From assembly GCF_023159225.1 (NCBI RefSeq), contig NC_063176.1:6646963-6710962 (forward strand): a DNA stretch of 64,000 bases. The letters run 5' to 3'. Positions 11,232 to 23,759 of this stretch are shown one piece after another. The position numbers and the translations under genes are program-made. Source of the DNA: Perognathus longimembris pacificus. Taxonomy: Eukaryota; Chordata; Mammalia; Rodentia; Heteromyidae. Position 1 is the stretch's first letter. Every line of letters begins with the position of its first letter. Under the pieces are notes generated by a model. That model made no database searches. It worked only from the letters and a program-made list of their open reading frames with translations, and was not told where the DNA came from.

Positions 11232-11451
11232 ACAAGTCATAATCTGTTTGTTTGGTTTTGTTTTTGTTGCCAGTCCTGGGCCTTGAACTCAGGGCCTGAG
11301 CACTGTCCCTGGCTTCTTTTTGCTCAAGGCTAGCACTCCACCACTTGAGCCACAGCGCCACTTCTGGCCGTTTTCTATATATGTGGTGCTGAGGAATCGA
11401 ACCCAGGGCATTACAACTAGGCCATATTCCCAGCTCACAAGTCATAATCTG
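11232..11451 (-). mobile_element. Dimeric SINE, antisense, with internal deletion and 15-bp duplication
   Basis: The insert 11247-11436 is flanked by identical acaagtcataatctg at 11232-11246 and 11437-11451. About 20-25 bp of the left monomer (around its anticodon-arm equivalent, between the A and B boxes) are missing compared with other copies. Confidence 0.95.
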
Positions 11452-11509
11452 AAACACATACTTCTTAAAATTGAATTTTGGTATTAAAACTCACCTTTAG
11501 ATATAAATT

Positions 11510-11670
11510 ATAGCTCCTCCATTTACTAACTAAGACCCCAATTTCTCAATATTCTAAATTCCTTTTTCTAATCCACAATGTATAAAATGCACCTACATCA
11601 TACAGTTGTAGAATGAAATAACATTTGAAATGTGCTTATCACATTGCTTGACATATAGCAATTATTATGG
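11510..11670 (+). mobile_element. MIR fragment
   Basis: The order caatttctcaa, atgcacctacatcata, gtagaatgaaataaca, gtgcttatcacattgcttgac and atatagcaattatta matches the second half of the ancient mammalian MIR SINE (cctcagtttcc, acctacctcatagg, gaggattaaatga, cttagcacagtgcctggca, gctattat). Old, diverged. Confidence 0.65.
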
Positions 11671-11679
11671 CAGAGAAAA

Positions 11680-12570
11680 ATTTTGTGATCACCAACTGCC
11701 TGTGATTTTCTGTTCTTGGAAACAGGAAAATGACAGAGCACTGAGATGAAACTAACTAGCACTAGCAAAGGAAATAAGGTGTTCCTGGAAGGCTGAAATG
11801 GAGAGCCAGTCCTTTGGTTCCATGATAATCCCCTGCCCTAGAGACCGTGCATGCATTGTGGCTCCCTTGCAGATCTATGGGATGGAAACAGAACAACTAG
11901 GAGTCTTTCTATAAGAAGCTCGATGCACTGAAGAGGCGCCAACCCAGGCCGTCTTTGTACAGGAAAGAAATAAATGTTTACCTGGTAAGTCAGTCCGAAT
12001 TAACTAATGGAGTAGATAAATAGCAGCCACAATAGTAGTAATCACAACATTTTGTTATATGGTTTATACATAAAGTAACAAGATCAGAGATTCTGCAAGG
12101 ATGTGCACGTGACTTGCTCTAGTAATCCATGTAAAGCAAACATTCCATTACTAAGGTAATTTACTTAAAGTACTATTTTCCTCATAAAAAGTGTCCAAAA
12201 TAGAGTTACTATTGATTTTTTCCCTAAATTTATTTCACTTATAAAATGAAAGCATAACATTTGAAAAATGTTAATAGCACACACTTTGAAAATAGAAGAA
12301 TTTATGAAGATAAATCATCCATGGTTAAGCCTATATAAATAAAATGCGATTGTATTCTAGAAAATATACACACACGCTGTTTTCAGTTCATCAAAATGTG
12401 TAAGGAGTGTTATGCATACAGACAAAGCCCGTGGCCACTGGCAGCTTTAATGTACTACTCAGCTGCAACACTTTTATGCATTTTAAGGCATCCTACTGTT
12501 TCTGCCTGCTTCCTGGCTCCACTATCACCTATCAAGTTTTCCTTTTCTTTTCTCTTTTTTATATTTTTTT
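11680..12570. other. Single-copy DNA, no gene seen
   Basis: Mixed composition around 11740-11960, AT-rich beyond. No repeat family or convincing exon recognised. Confidence 0.45.
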
Positions 12571-12574
12571 TAAT

Positions 12575-12670
12575 TCTTTTCGAGGTCACACACTATGCAT
12601 TTCAGGCCATCCTAGATCTCATGGTTCCCCTGTCTCTGAAAGCTGGAATTACAGTTATATGCTACCATTC
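12575..12670 (-). mobile_element. B1-like SINE monomer, antisense, diverged
   Basis: Follows the antisense B1 order: T-rich start, gaggtcacacactatgcatt, caggccatcctagatctcatgg, ctgtctctgaaagctggaattacag. The many changes make it an early rodent B1. Confidence 0.5.
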
Positions 12671-12679
12671 TCAGTTTGA

Positions 12680-14950
12680 GCCGACCATCCCTCAAGCCCT
12701 GTAGCATCCTTCATGGATTCCATATTTATTCTTGTTGCTAGTCAACCCACTGTGTCAGATCCTCTGGCAATTTTCAAGCTGGAGACATACAAAATGATTA
12801 TTTCTATTGCATCTTATTTTTTTTTTTTTACGTTTCTTTCCGAGAGTCACAAAATCCCTCCCTTTGATCCCATATGCTCCTTGAAGTAGACTAAGAATGA
12901 AATGTATTCTTGTCTAATGTTAATGATCATAATGTTAGGTTTGTAACATACTGGGTGTCTTATTTGAAAAATGTCATAAGAGTGAATTTCCACAGATATC
13001 CCAGGAGATTTGTGGAAGATTTCAGTTGTTGGGATTAAAGTCAATTTTTCCTTTAAAAGCTAGAGGGATAATGGATCTGATCTTTGGTTTAACTGTCTTC
13101 CCTAGCATGATTTTGCTGGCTGCACAGTGTTATCAGTCAGGAGGCAAAACTAGTAGGACATCTCTCATCACATTGTCACAGACCATGACTGATGGACAGC
13201 ATTATCTCCTTCCAAATTAAATAGCTCCTTTGTTTAGCACCAAATAATTAAACTTTACATAAGAAGACACATAACACAGCTATTGGAAAATCAAGTAAAT
13301 GAGAAAAACTAAATAATAATTTACTTACTAGCATTATGGCATGCATAGTAGAGGGCCGAATAGAATATATTTAAGAAAAAGATTTAAAAATTAAGACAGA
13401 ACACTCGCAAGTTTGATGTCTGTGCTTTAACTCCTCTTGTGAAACCAATCGTCTTGAAGCAAATTGCCTACTCTTAGCAAATGGTAGCACCATTTGTTTG
13501 TATCACAAACTTTGTAATCATCGCATTTTTTTTGCATCTTTCTCTATACTCCAATCATTCATACATCCCGCTGGTTCTAGCATCCAAATATATTACAAAT
13601 CTAATCAACTTTTATTATTCATTTGTGCTTTATTCTCTATGGTAAACAAAATGGTAACATCAATTATGTCCACAACCCAATTCCTTTTCTAGGAACGTGT
13701 TAGAATACACAGCATAGAGGAATAAAGGTTGATGGCGGAATTAAGACTGATAATTGATATTGAAGTGGGAAGATAATCTGGATTTCCTGAGTGGACACAA
13801 TGGAGTGAGAAAAGTTCTTTGAAGAAAAAGGTGAATGTAAGAAATAAAGAAGCCAGAAACTATCCTTGGGAGAAATACTGGCTTTAAATGAGAACCTTAA
13901 GCTTGGAGGATTGCAAACGATGTTCTCTAGAAGTTGCAAAGGTATAGAAATTGAATTTGTGCTGAGTTGTCTGATGAAATACTGTTCTTTCAGTTCACTG
14001 GTGCTCATTAGGCCACTAAATTAATATCTTGTACAACCTATGGGTTCTTGAGACATCATTTATACTTAAACTATTGTCTTTACTAATGTGATAGCCTTTG
14101 AAGTGGTCTCATAAATCCTGATATCTCATTTGAATTTGTAGATTCTGTTTTTAAAAATGTGATTGCTTCAAATATGGTGCTCTATTCACTTATTCAAGTC
14201 ATCTAATGGCCTTATGTCACAGGTGAAAAATAAACTCAAAAATCTCATTTAGACTTTTAAGATCTCATTTTTACTTCATTTTTTCTGTCCGCTTGTATCT
14301 TCTAGGAGAATCTAAGTATCCTGATATTGTTTCTGAGTTATGAACTCTGCTTTCTTGGGTCCAACTACTTGGAGCCAAAATTCTAACGCAAAAATTTCTA
14401 AACCCTAAACTTCACATGTTTCAATTCTTTACATTCATTTTTCTGATCCAATATCAGGAGGTCTCTGACTTCCCAAACTAAGCTAAACCCTTTTCTCCAG
14501 TCACCTATTTTCTTTTTCTTCAAAGGAATTGTTATTTCAAAATGACCAATTTCATTGCATGTCCAAGACATGGAAACAAAATAAAACCCAGTGAAGGAAC
14601 GTTTCCTGTGTTAATTCATTATAATAACGACATTTAGAATAGCATCTCACACAAACCATTGAGAGAATGAATAAAAATATTTGTGAAGTCTACTAAGTGC
14701 TTCAATATCAGGATTATACACAATGAAATTTTCTCCTCAGTTTATTAAATTCATTAGTTCTTCTCCTCCAAAATGCATGTTGTCACTTTGATGACTGAGA
14801 TAGAAAGTGTGTGTCTGGTATTAGGCTAATAGTTAACACAATGCACCTTTACACTCACAATGGTGTTCAAATTTTCCTATGTAAGTTTAAAAGAGGATGC
14901 TATATTATAAACTTTAATACTGTTTTAGATGTTTTGAAATTTTTAACTCA
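12680..14950. other. Single-copy AT-rich DNA; a possible LTR relic at 13700-14010
   Basis: No gene. The minus strand is open for 102 codons at 13700-14008, but composition and wording suggest chance or a MaLR-like relic rather than a protein. Confidence 0.4.
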
Positions 14951-14954
14951 TAGC

Positions 14955-15275
14955 CTTGTGGTCACTAGACACGTTTTCTACCACATGAGCTACACTCCAG
15001 GCCTGCCTTTTATTTTTTTTATTTTGGAGATAAAGTCTTTTGATTTTCATTATTTTTCAGGCTGACCTGGAACAGATATCCATCCAATCTCGTGAATGGC
15101 TAGAGCTACAGATATGACTCTTCACTGTCTGGCTAACAATTTCTTTGGAATGGGCTAGAGCACATCAATTTAATTGGAGAAAAAGTCTCTGGAATTTGTC
15201 TACGTGGGCTTTGATCTTCTATACTGAGATCTCAGACATCTGACTGTGCAGAATTTTAAGCCACCAGTGCCTAGT
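14955..15275 (-). mobile_element. Two old composite-SINE fragments, antisense
   Basis: 14955-15135 keeps a right-monomer-like segment (ttttctaccacatgagctac) followed by a B1-like segment (caggctgacctgg, ctagagctacagatatgac). 15175-15275 has another B1-like end (ggctttgatcttctatactgagatctcag ... accagtgcctag, in pieces). Both are heavily mutated. Confidence 0.5.
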
Positions 15276-15284
15276 GCCTTGATA

Positions 15285-18115
15285 TTCTATGTCTCTCTTT
15301 CTTTCTCTCTCTGACTCTCCCTCAACCTTTCTCTCTCAACCTCTCTCTAATCTAAGTGCTTGTATTACCTGTAGCCTTGTGTTTAGAACTTTATGCTTGG
15401 ATAATTATATATTTGATAAAATAATATACAATTATATTTTTATATTTGCTTATAATTTATATGTGATATAATATTATCAAACCACTCCTTATTAAAGAGA
15501 AATAACTGGAAGTAAATCTAACATACATAAGGAAATAGAACACAATTAACATAAGGACTGCTGTTGTGGATAATCTTAATTTGTAGTCAGTAACTAAGAA
15601 AAAGTGAAGAAAATAACCGATAGCTAATAAAGTTCCACGCATATATAAAGATTATCAAGAGTTCATAAGGAAAAGGTAAGTTTCTTTGTAGGTCATCCAT
15701 TTCAGATTAAGAGTCTTAGCACCTACTAGAAAAATGAGTGACTGTATTCCTTTCATAGTGTATTTAAGTTAAGAGCAATGATAAACAGAGAAACAACCAC
15801 ACTTACCAGATATGTAACTAATGTATGTATATGTAACAAAAAGATGTTTACCAGTTTGCAATTTAATGAAATTGCAGAACTTATTTTTACCTTCTAAAAA
15901 TATGATGACTGAATGCAAGAGTCCATGGCAGGACAATTGTCGTATGAAAAGTTATTAACTACATTTCTTAGTTACCCAAAAACTGTGAGTGCATGTTTAA
16001 GTAACTGTAGGAGAAATGACCAGAGAATATTAAACATCAGAAAAATAAGACAGCTTACTAAAAAAAAAAAATTCATTTTGTGACTAACTTCAACTTTGTT
16101 ATCTATTATCTATTTATTATATTTAAGCTCTAAAACCCCACAATTATACATTATAATATATTTGGATATGCTATTCATATCCTTAAAATTGGTCATTTTC
16201 TTGTTTATTGGACAGAGCTGACAACAGTGTTGAACATAAAGTGTCACTTTGAAAATTTATGTTGTCAAACGATTGGCAAGACTCTTATGAAACTGAGTCC
16301 ACTGCTCAGAAGAGCCTATTTTTTTAGTAATATATCACACTCGTGCCTCTTCACCAAAGATCTATTACATGAACACAACAGCTAATATGGCAGTTCTGAT
16401 GAAGTATGGGACAATTCATCACGAACGTTACATTTTGTGGCATTCCTCAAGGAGTTGTGCACCTGCCAAAAAAGTAGGAGGCACAACACCAAAGTGAGTT
16501 CCGTTGCAGTATAAGAGTTTGTCAGTCAGTAAAATGCGAAGACTGTGTTTACTCCTCTGAGGAGGATGCTACAGAAGAAATCACAAAATCTGCTATGTGG
16601 ACAAACCAGGCTGTTCACCTTTCAAAGAGCTCTACAGAGTGTGGACTGAAATTTATCCATTAGATGTAGAGAAGTTCAGTAAAGCACCATACTTTTATTA
16701 TCCCTATTTACATAAAATACTCCAAATGCTAGTGTTTGGGGGGAAAAACTATTAAAATTTTACTTTCTATGTAGGTGAAATATTATGATAAAGTAAGGTA
16801 GTTATCTTTATTTTTAAGTAAGAATAACTCAAGTGTGAAAAAAACAAATTTGATTTAAGAGTTCATCCATAAATTACCTTTATTCACATTTTGGATTTAA
16901 AATAAGTGCAGATGCTTAAATGGGACTAGGAAGACAGCAGTAACTTTTACCAAATCGCTGCCTTTACAGGAAAATCCTTGCATGTACTAGCTCTTGTAAA
17001 GATATTAAGCCAAGGACATGAATTAGTTGGAGAACATCATCTATTGTTGTTTGGAAGTTCCAGTTCCATGAAAAGAAAATGTATTGGAAAATGCCCAAAT
17101 AAAATTTATCGTTCATTAATTTTTATAGTAGTCTATAAATTTATATCACAGATAGTAATATTCTAATCTTTATACATAAAATATATATATATACAAATCT
17201 ATTATATATCCATAAGTTCAGTCAGAAAATAATGAAATGATAAATATTAAAATATAAAGTAAGGCTGAGTTATTTGCATATTTAATATGCATGGATTTTC
17301 ACCAAGCATAGTCAAAATTTAATGAATAAAAAATAACAACAACATTTTTAAAATTCCTACGCATGCATTCTGCAGCTCAGTTGATAGAAAGGTCTCAGTC
17401 AGTTACAGATTATTGTCAGGGGCTTTACAATGGTTTGTTTCATGGCCTGCTGTTTTCTGTTTCCATGCTTTTAATTTTGTGAAGCTATGCCTCCCAATGC
17501 AGCAAGGTAAACGTTATGGTAATCCTCCAAAGGGGGTAAAAAGGCATGCAATGTGCTAAGTGACAGAGTGACATTTTCAGGTTTATTGAAAGACACTGTG
17601 CCTCAGTATGTCTTTAGCAGATGAGTGATGTTATGGGGAAAATAATGGGTCACCTGTCCATAGAACTGAAGACAAAGAACATGAAAATGATGCCATTTTT
17701 ATGAGCAGTGCTCACACATAATGTTAATATTTTTCACCATTAGATGCCTATTCCATGCTATCTAAAAATCTGGATGCTCATATTTACTACATATATAATA
17801 TAGATACATTTCAGTAAATTAGGATACTGAATTCTGTATATCCTTAACATTAACAGCTGTTCTTGATGGCAGTCTGCTTGAAAGCGTATGGCCATGAGTA
17901 AAAAGTGTCTCCTCATTGTCCTACATGGAAATAATGACCACATTATTTTTCTACTCAAAGTTGTCCAAACGTTACGAAAGGTCTGATACAAGGTTCTCTG
18001 AGAATAAACTAATAGGACGGAATTCTCTGTCTTCATTTCATAGCTGCATTTCAAACCCTTTACCAGATAAGCTGCAGAAAAGTACATTGGCAGCTTTTTA
18101 GTCTCCTTTGTATGG
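15285..18115. other. Single-copy AT-rich DNA, no gene seen
   Basis: Includes a diverged pyrimidine-rich CT tract at 15290-15350. The stretch 16380-16680 has a less AT-rich, exon-like texture, but all frames are interrupted and I cannot name a parent gene. Confidence 0.45.
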
Positions 18116-18630
18116 ATTTGTTTTTAATTTTTAGTTGCAACATATTTTAATGTTGTATCACTTTATATTATAATTATACCTATTCATGACAAATGACATG
18201 AAGCTTTGTATATGTGTAAATAGCATAATTATCAAATTAGAAAAATTAATGTTTTTATTACTTTATGGTCTTTATACTTTTTTGAATATTCAAAATCTTT
18301 CCTTCTAGTTATTTTTATATAAACTGTATATTATTAACTGTGGTCACCCTACTTGCAAAAGAAGATCAGAATCTATTCTTTGTAACTGACTAGAACATTA
18401 AACACATTGACCATTCTGTCTGCATCCATTTGCTTTTCTATTTGTCCAGCCTCTGGAAACCACTTTTACACTCTACTTCTATGGCCCAGATTTTTAGACT
18501 TAGACAATAGTAAGATCATGCACTCTTTTGCTTTCTTTGTCTTGCTTATTTGAATTAACATAGTGACCTCTAGGTTCATCTACCTTGTTACAGACAGCAG
18601 AGTTTCATGATTTACTTAATGGCAAACAAC

Positions 18631-18678
18631 CACTACTACTACTACTACTAATAATAATAATAATAATAACAATAATAT
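18631..18678. repeat. (ACT)n-(AAT)n microsatellite
   Basis: About six ACT units followed by about nine AAT-type units, inside the old L1. Confidence 0.95.
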
Positions 18679-18793
18679 ATCACATTTCCTTTATCCATTT
18701 ATTAATTGGTGGACAATTATGTTGATTCTGTTTGTTATTGTGAATAATGATAAAATTAAAATGGGAGTTTGTGTCTCTTGGACTTACTGCTAT

Positions 18794-18895
18794 CATTATA
18801 TATATATATATACATAAATACATAAATATATACATATGCATAAAAATATGCACCCCGGCATGCATACATACATACATACATACATGGATACATGC
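18794..18895. repeat. (TA)n and (TACA)n simple repeat
   Basis: Alternating TA, then ATAAATAC-like and CATA units; interrupted. Confidence 0.85.
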
Positions 18896-19159
18896 ACATG
18901 GGATTGGTAGATCATGTGGAGGTCGGAGTTCTAATCTTTTGAGAAACTTCCATATTTTTGCCATAATGGTTATATTAGTTTACACTCCTTCAAGCAGTAT
19001 ATATAGATTGATTTTCTTCCTCCACATCTGAATATATACATATGTGTGTGTACATACATATATATATGGCATATATATATGGCATACCAGAGCTAGGTGG
19101 TATCTAATTGTAGTATTGATTTACTTCTCCACATTGACTTACATTCTTGGACATCTTTT

Positions 19160-19379
19160 TTCATACTTCTTTTTTTTTTTGGCCGGTCCTGGGCCTTGGA
19201 CTCAGGGCCTGAGCACCATGTCCCTGGCTTCTTCCCACTCAAGGCTAGCACTCTGCCACCTGAGCCACAGCGCCCCTTCTGGCCGTTTTCCACACATGTG
19301 GTGCTGGGGAATCGAACTTCATGTGTAGGAGGCAAGCACTCTTTCCACTAGGCCATATTCCCAGCCCTTCATACTTCTT
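19160..19379 (-). mobile_element. Dimeric SINE, antisense, with 12-bp duplication
   Basis: The insert 19172-19367 lies between two copies of ttcatacttctt (19160-19171 and 19368-19379). It carries the cttcccactcaag variant of the right monomer, shared with the copies at 23.15, 46.84 and 53.6 kb, which marks a subfamily. It interrupts the old L1. Confidence 0.95.
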
Positions 19380-19859
19380 GTCCATTTAAATGTATTATTT
19401 GAAGACACAGTTCTTCAAATCTTTGTACTATTTAAGTTACTTGCTTCTTTGTAATCTTTTTTTTAATTTTTAGTTTTATTTTTCCATTCAACTGAGTTCC
19501 TTACATAAATTCTGTTTTAATCACATATGAAATATATAGTTTACAAATATGTTCTTCCATTCTGTAGGTTATAACCTTATTCTGTTCTTTGTTTCCTTGG
19601 ATATGTAGAAAAAAGTTAATCTAAAGTAATCTCAGTTGTCAAACTTTGATATTTGTATTGCCAGTTTTATAATGAAAGACGCTTATATGTTCTTCCTAAA
19701 TTTAAAGCTGTATTCATAAGATTTTTATATACATGATAAGCATTCACTTTTTCTCACAGGTATAATAAATTTTCCAAAGAAGTATTTGATCTATAGTTCT
19801 ATTTTTGCACAGACTGAACAGCTCTATAATTTCCAAAGCAATCTGAAAATCAACCAAAG

Positions 19860-21630
19860 AAAGTAATCTGACTTTCCTGTCTCTAAATTTTATTCATGCA
19901 TATATGTATGCCAAACAAATAGATAAGTTAAATGGAAAAGTATGCATGTCCTATTAAACATTTATGTAAATATAACTGTGAAATGAATCTCTATTAATTA
20001 TCTATATGTCTACTACATCCATCTTTAGTATGAAAGTGAATATTTGTTAAACCTGTTAGCAGATTTCAAAACAAGTTTTCTGAAGAAGTTATAACTAAGA
20101 TCTGAATACATATTTCCTTTCAAAACAGCTATTGCTATTTTTACTCTGATATTTTGCATGGCTATCGAGAGAGTGAGAGAGAGAGGAAGCTGGGAATCTC
20201 CACTGGTGGGTTTTCTAGAATAGAGCTTTCAGTATGAGTTCCCTCCTTCAGATGCTACATTCTTTACTTCCGATCTAAACCTATCTTTTTTCTCTCTGAA
20301 AAACAGAACAAGGAAATAACCATCTATATCTGCCAGACTATCTTAACCCAAGAAAACATGATTTTCCCACTAGCTATTTTTTATGCACGTTTCCTCAAAA
20401 AGAACTTTAAAAAGTGACAACAGCTTCCAATATCTGCACAGTGATATGCTCACTAGTGATTTCTTTTTAGATGTTTTTTACTTTGAATGGCAAAATGAAT
20501 ATTAAAGGAACAAATTTAAAACACCATTAATATACAATGAAATGCAATAAGATGGAGATTATTTTAAGATGCAGAACTTATATAGAGCTGCCAAACCTAC
20601 TTACACTAAAAATGAGTGAGAAAAAAAAATGGAGATTGCCTCCTGAGCTTTCAAAAACCATCAGACACTCAATGTGTAGTAATGACTGAACACATTCACT
20701 GTACTTAAAGCCTATATAAAAAGAAGTGTCTGGAGAAATTTGAATTAAAGAAGATTCAGTGAAATTTGCCTAAGTACAGAATGCACATCTATTTTGAATT
20801 TCCTTGCTTTTATTTAAAACAAGTGGCAGATAATTTCACAGCTGTCAGTTAATGCACATAATGAATACCTTATAAAAGGAGGAAAACATGAAGTTGCATT
20901 CATGTCCTCCAAGTATGTAAAATAAATTCAAAAGGATGTCAAGATCTGGTATGAAATGAAAAATGCAAGCACATTTGGTTTAGCAATGTGTGTGGGGGGC
21001 GGGGGGGTCGTGGGGGACAGAGATGCGAGTGAAATCCCTCCCTATCTTCATATAAATTCACTCAGTAGAAGAGTAGGCAAAGCACCAACTGCGCCACATC
21101 TTGGATTCCCACATCACTTTCTCGAGGCCCTTATTTCATGGCACTTTTGTGACATGCAGTCCAGCTTTAATTGCTTCAGAACACTTCATCTCAAATTTAA
21201 GACTAAGGCTTGACTGACATTACTAAGTTTTTAGAACATGTTTTTAAGTCTAGACAAAATAGTTAAAGTATGGACATTGTGTAACTTGGGATAAGAAGAT
21301 ATAATGGTATTAATCAAAGAAGAACTGCCTAAAATTAACATTGAAATGTTAAAATAGCCTAAATATCACCCAGTCAGACAGGCTGTTAAAATGGCATCCA
21401 ATGGAATCGCTCCAGAATTATTTCTTGATTACTAAAATGAAAATCCTTAGATATCAGTCTTTAATAACATTGTAATACTCATTATATTGATTAAGAAAGA
21501 TAAATTCATACATTGAATAGACAGGATCTGTAATATTATGCTTGCTTCAAGTTATTAAAAACAAAACCATAAATGTGCAGTGCATAGCTATCTTTCGATT
21601 CATGAGGTCTGCACCTTTAAATCATTATAG
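19860..21630. other. Single-copy DNA, no gene seen
   Basis: A G-run around 20990-21015 and a short CpG-bearing patch at 21020-21130 stand out, but no frame or family is recognisable. Confidence 0.45.
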
Positions 21631-21639
21631 TTCTTTTGG

Positions 21640-21735
21640 GGGGGGGAGCAGGATTAGCTTTTAATGCAGATTCTCGGATCTCAGTCTCTTGAGGATTTAG
21701 GATTATGGGAATGAGCCACTGGCACCCGGCTATAG
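21640..21735 (-). mobile_element. B1-like SINE fragment, antisense
   Basis: gattctcggatctcagtctcttgaggatttaggattatg followed by gagccactggcacccggct (in pieces) matches the antisense B1-like half of the composite SINE. The right monomer is absent. Confidence 0.65.
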
Positions 21736-21909
21736 TTCTGTTTTTTAATATTTTGAGAAACCTTCATAACCGAATTTTTTCTAGTAGGTTCCACTGGCTT
21801 CCATTCCTCCCAACAGGGTAGGGTTCTTCATTCCCATTTATCCTTGCTAGCATTCTGGTTGGGATTACATGAAATCTCGATGTCTTCTCAGGAGTAAAGA
21901 TCATTTAGT

Positions 21910-22790
21910 TGAAAGTTAAGTGAGTACGTCGAATGTACAGAGCATCGGAGCGTAGCCGCTCAGAACAGTACCCTGCAGAGGACACGTCTGAGCACCTTTG
22001 TGCTCACGGGGCTCACTAGGGCATGTGGTCTGCTGCCACTTGCTGAGATCTGGCTAGGCACCACTAGCTGGGGAACAGAGTTGAATGTAAATTCAACCGC
22101 ATCGCTTTGACTCAACACATCTCACCTTCGGACCCACCTACAGCCACCAACGCCCCGAGTCAAATCGTGGAAGCCAGCGCACGCAGGGGAATATTTTGGA
22201 TGAAGACCAACTTCGTCACGTAATTAAAACTTGAGATTATATAGGGAATGGTATTTCCCTTTTTCTTCACCCATGGGATTCTTTCTGGTTTGCTTCTATG
22301 CACTTAAAAAAAACAACAACAACAACAACAGTAAAGCTTTGGCCCTGTTTGCATGGTTTTACAATCCAGCATAAAGAGAGAAGAAAAATGAACATCAATT
22401 TATAAATTTCACCTACAAGTTTATTTTTCTCTGATGTAGTTAAAGGACAGATCCTTCTCAATTTAAGCAAATGTTTTCAGGAGCCCAGCTAGCATTTCTT
22501 AGTTCATTTTGGAAGGCCAGCATCGCTCGTATAGCAACGCCAAACAATCGTCTCTTCTTGTGTGACTATTTGGTGGGGTTTTGTCACAGCCATGGCGTAT
22601 GCAGAGCACTGTCGGATTCATGCTCGTCTCCTAAGGTCCAATTCCGCACGAGGAAGCTGGCAGCAGCTCGCGCACAGGCACTTTTGGAGCTCACCCAAAG
22701 TAAGCATGCCAAAGAAACAGATCCAAAGGAATGGCTACCAACTGATAGATATTATGAACCCTAAATTGAACCTTAGGAGGTAAATAAGCA
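21910..22790. other. CpG-rich patch of unknown identity (candidate exon or regulatory element)
   Basis: Two clusters of CpG, about seventeen in 21920-22230 and about eleven in 22520-22680, stand out in a CpG-poor, AT-rich setting. The second cluster carries a 97-codon plus-strand open frame (22471-22764), with a second overlapping frame (22562-22783) and possible splice donors (ctaaggtcc near 22635; aaagtaagc near 22700). Neither peptide resembles a protein I know. It could be an unrecognised exon, a small CpG island or enhancer, or an unfamiliar LTR. I do not call a coding sequence. Confidence 0.4.
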
Positions 22791-23009
22791 TGTGCTTATT
22801 GCACTTGGCTCAAAAAGCATCGGAGGTTTGTCTTGTGGAACAAGTGTATTCCTGTTGAGCATGTGCAATGGGTAACATTTCATATATGTGTGTGTATGTA
22901 CATGTGTGTGTGTGTTTTCATTGATTTGACAAGCTTGATCCCGCCGTATGATCCCTTAAGAGAAATATAGGCGTTGTGTGATGTTGACAATATTTTATTT
23001 ACTTTCCTC

Positions 23010-23110
23010 CAACTTTATTTTATTGTCAAAGGGGTTACACTTATATATGTCGTGAGTACTTTTCTTGTCAAACTTGTTACCCCTTCCCTATTTGTCTCCC
23101 ACTTTACCTA
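23010..23110 (-). mobile_element. L1 3'UTR fragment, antisense
   Basis: Contains the antisense terminal block: ttattgtcaaaggggttacac, gtgagtacttttcttgtcaaacttgttacc, read in pieces. Diverged and short. Confidence 0.65.
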
Positions 23111-23133
23111 CAGATGAAGCAAGAACAGGTGCC

Positions 23134-23372
23134 AAGAAAGGTTGGGGGGGCTGGGGATATGGCCTAGTGGCAAGAGTGCCTGCCTCGGATACACGAGGCC
23201 CTAGGTTCGATTCCCCAGCACCACATATACAGAAAACCGCCAGAAGCGGTGCTGTGGCTCAAGCGGCAGAGTGCTAGCCTTGAGCGGGAAGAAGCCAGGG
23301 ACAGTGCTCAGGCCCTGAGTCCAAGGCCCAGGACTGGCAAAAAAAAAAAAAAAAAAAAAAGAAAGGTTGGGG
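23134..23372 (+). mobile_element. Dimeric SINE with 14-bp duplication
   Basis: The insert lies between aagaaaggttgggg (23134-23147) and the same word at 23359-23372. It belongs to the gcgggaagaagcc variant of the right monomer. Confidence 0.95.
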
Positions 23373-23389
23373 ACCACAGGACGCCTCGA

Positions 23390-23637
23390 AAATTACAGCA
23401 CGGGGCTGGGAATATGGCCTAGTGGTAAAGTGCTCGTCTCATATACATGAAGCCCTGGGTTCGATTCCCCAGCACCACATAATAGGAAAAGCCAGAAGTG
23501 GCGCTGTGGCTCAAGTGGCAGAGTGCTAGCCTTGAGCAAAAAGAAGCCAGGGACAGTGCTCAGGCCCTGAGTCCAAGCCCCAGGACTGGCAAAAAAAAAA
23601 AAGAAAGAAAGAAAGAAAGAAAGAAAGTTACAACAAG
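23390..23637 (+). mobile_element. Dimeric SINE, second of a close pair, with (GAAA)n tail
   Basis: It starts at 23402, about 30 bp after the preceding copy's duplication, in the same orientation. Its poly-A tail has turned into (GAAA)n at 23602-23627. The flanks (aaattacagca, aagttacaaca) form an imperfect duplication, so it is an independent insertion rather than a tandem copy. Confidence 0.9.
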
Positions 23638-23705
23638 TCTGGGAGTCCTGGATACTTCAATCATTATATTTACTTCATTTCTGCAGGGTATATGTGATAT
23701 GATTC

Positions 23706-23707
<2 letters not shown>

Positions 23708-23751
<44 letters not shown>
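23708..23751. repeat. (AC)n microsatellite
   Basis: About 22 AC units. Confidence 0.97.
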
Positions 23752-23754
<3 letters not shown>

Positions 23755-23759
23755 TAGGA

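Larger units (their letters stand above)
18120..19850 (-). mobile_element. Old L1 (L1M-like) 3'UTR and ORF2 end, antisense, split by a SINE
   Basis: 18400-18620 contains the antisense 3'UTR phrases of old mammalian L1 (tccatttgcttttctatttg, cctctggaaaccac, aagatcatgcactcttttg, gtgacctctaggttcatcta). 18690-19010 holds ORF2 C-terminal debris, including a minus-strand WKFLKRLE-like stretch. Text resembling the ORF2 region further upstream continues beyond the SINE at 19172-19367 to about 19.85 kb. (ACT)n, (AAT)n and (TA)n/(TACA)n runs have expanded inside it. Confidence 0.75.

Noticed and set aside
18680..18964. 94-codon frames on both strands around the TA/TACA repeat
   Set aside because: They consist of old L1 ORF2 debris plus expanded simple repeat.
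23708..23751. CRISPR-like or satellite array in the regular repeats
   Set aside because: Only simple microsatellites of 2-4 bp units are present; no spaced direct repeats and no long-unit tandem array were seen.
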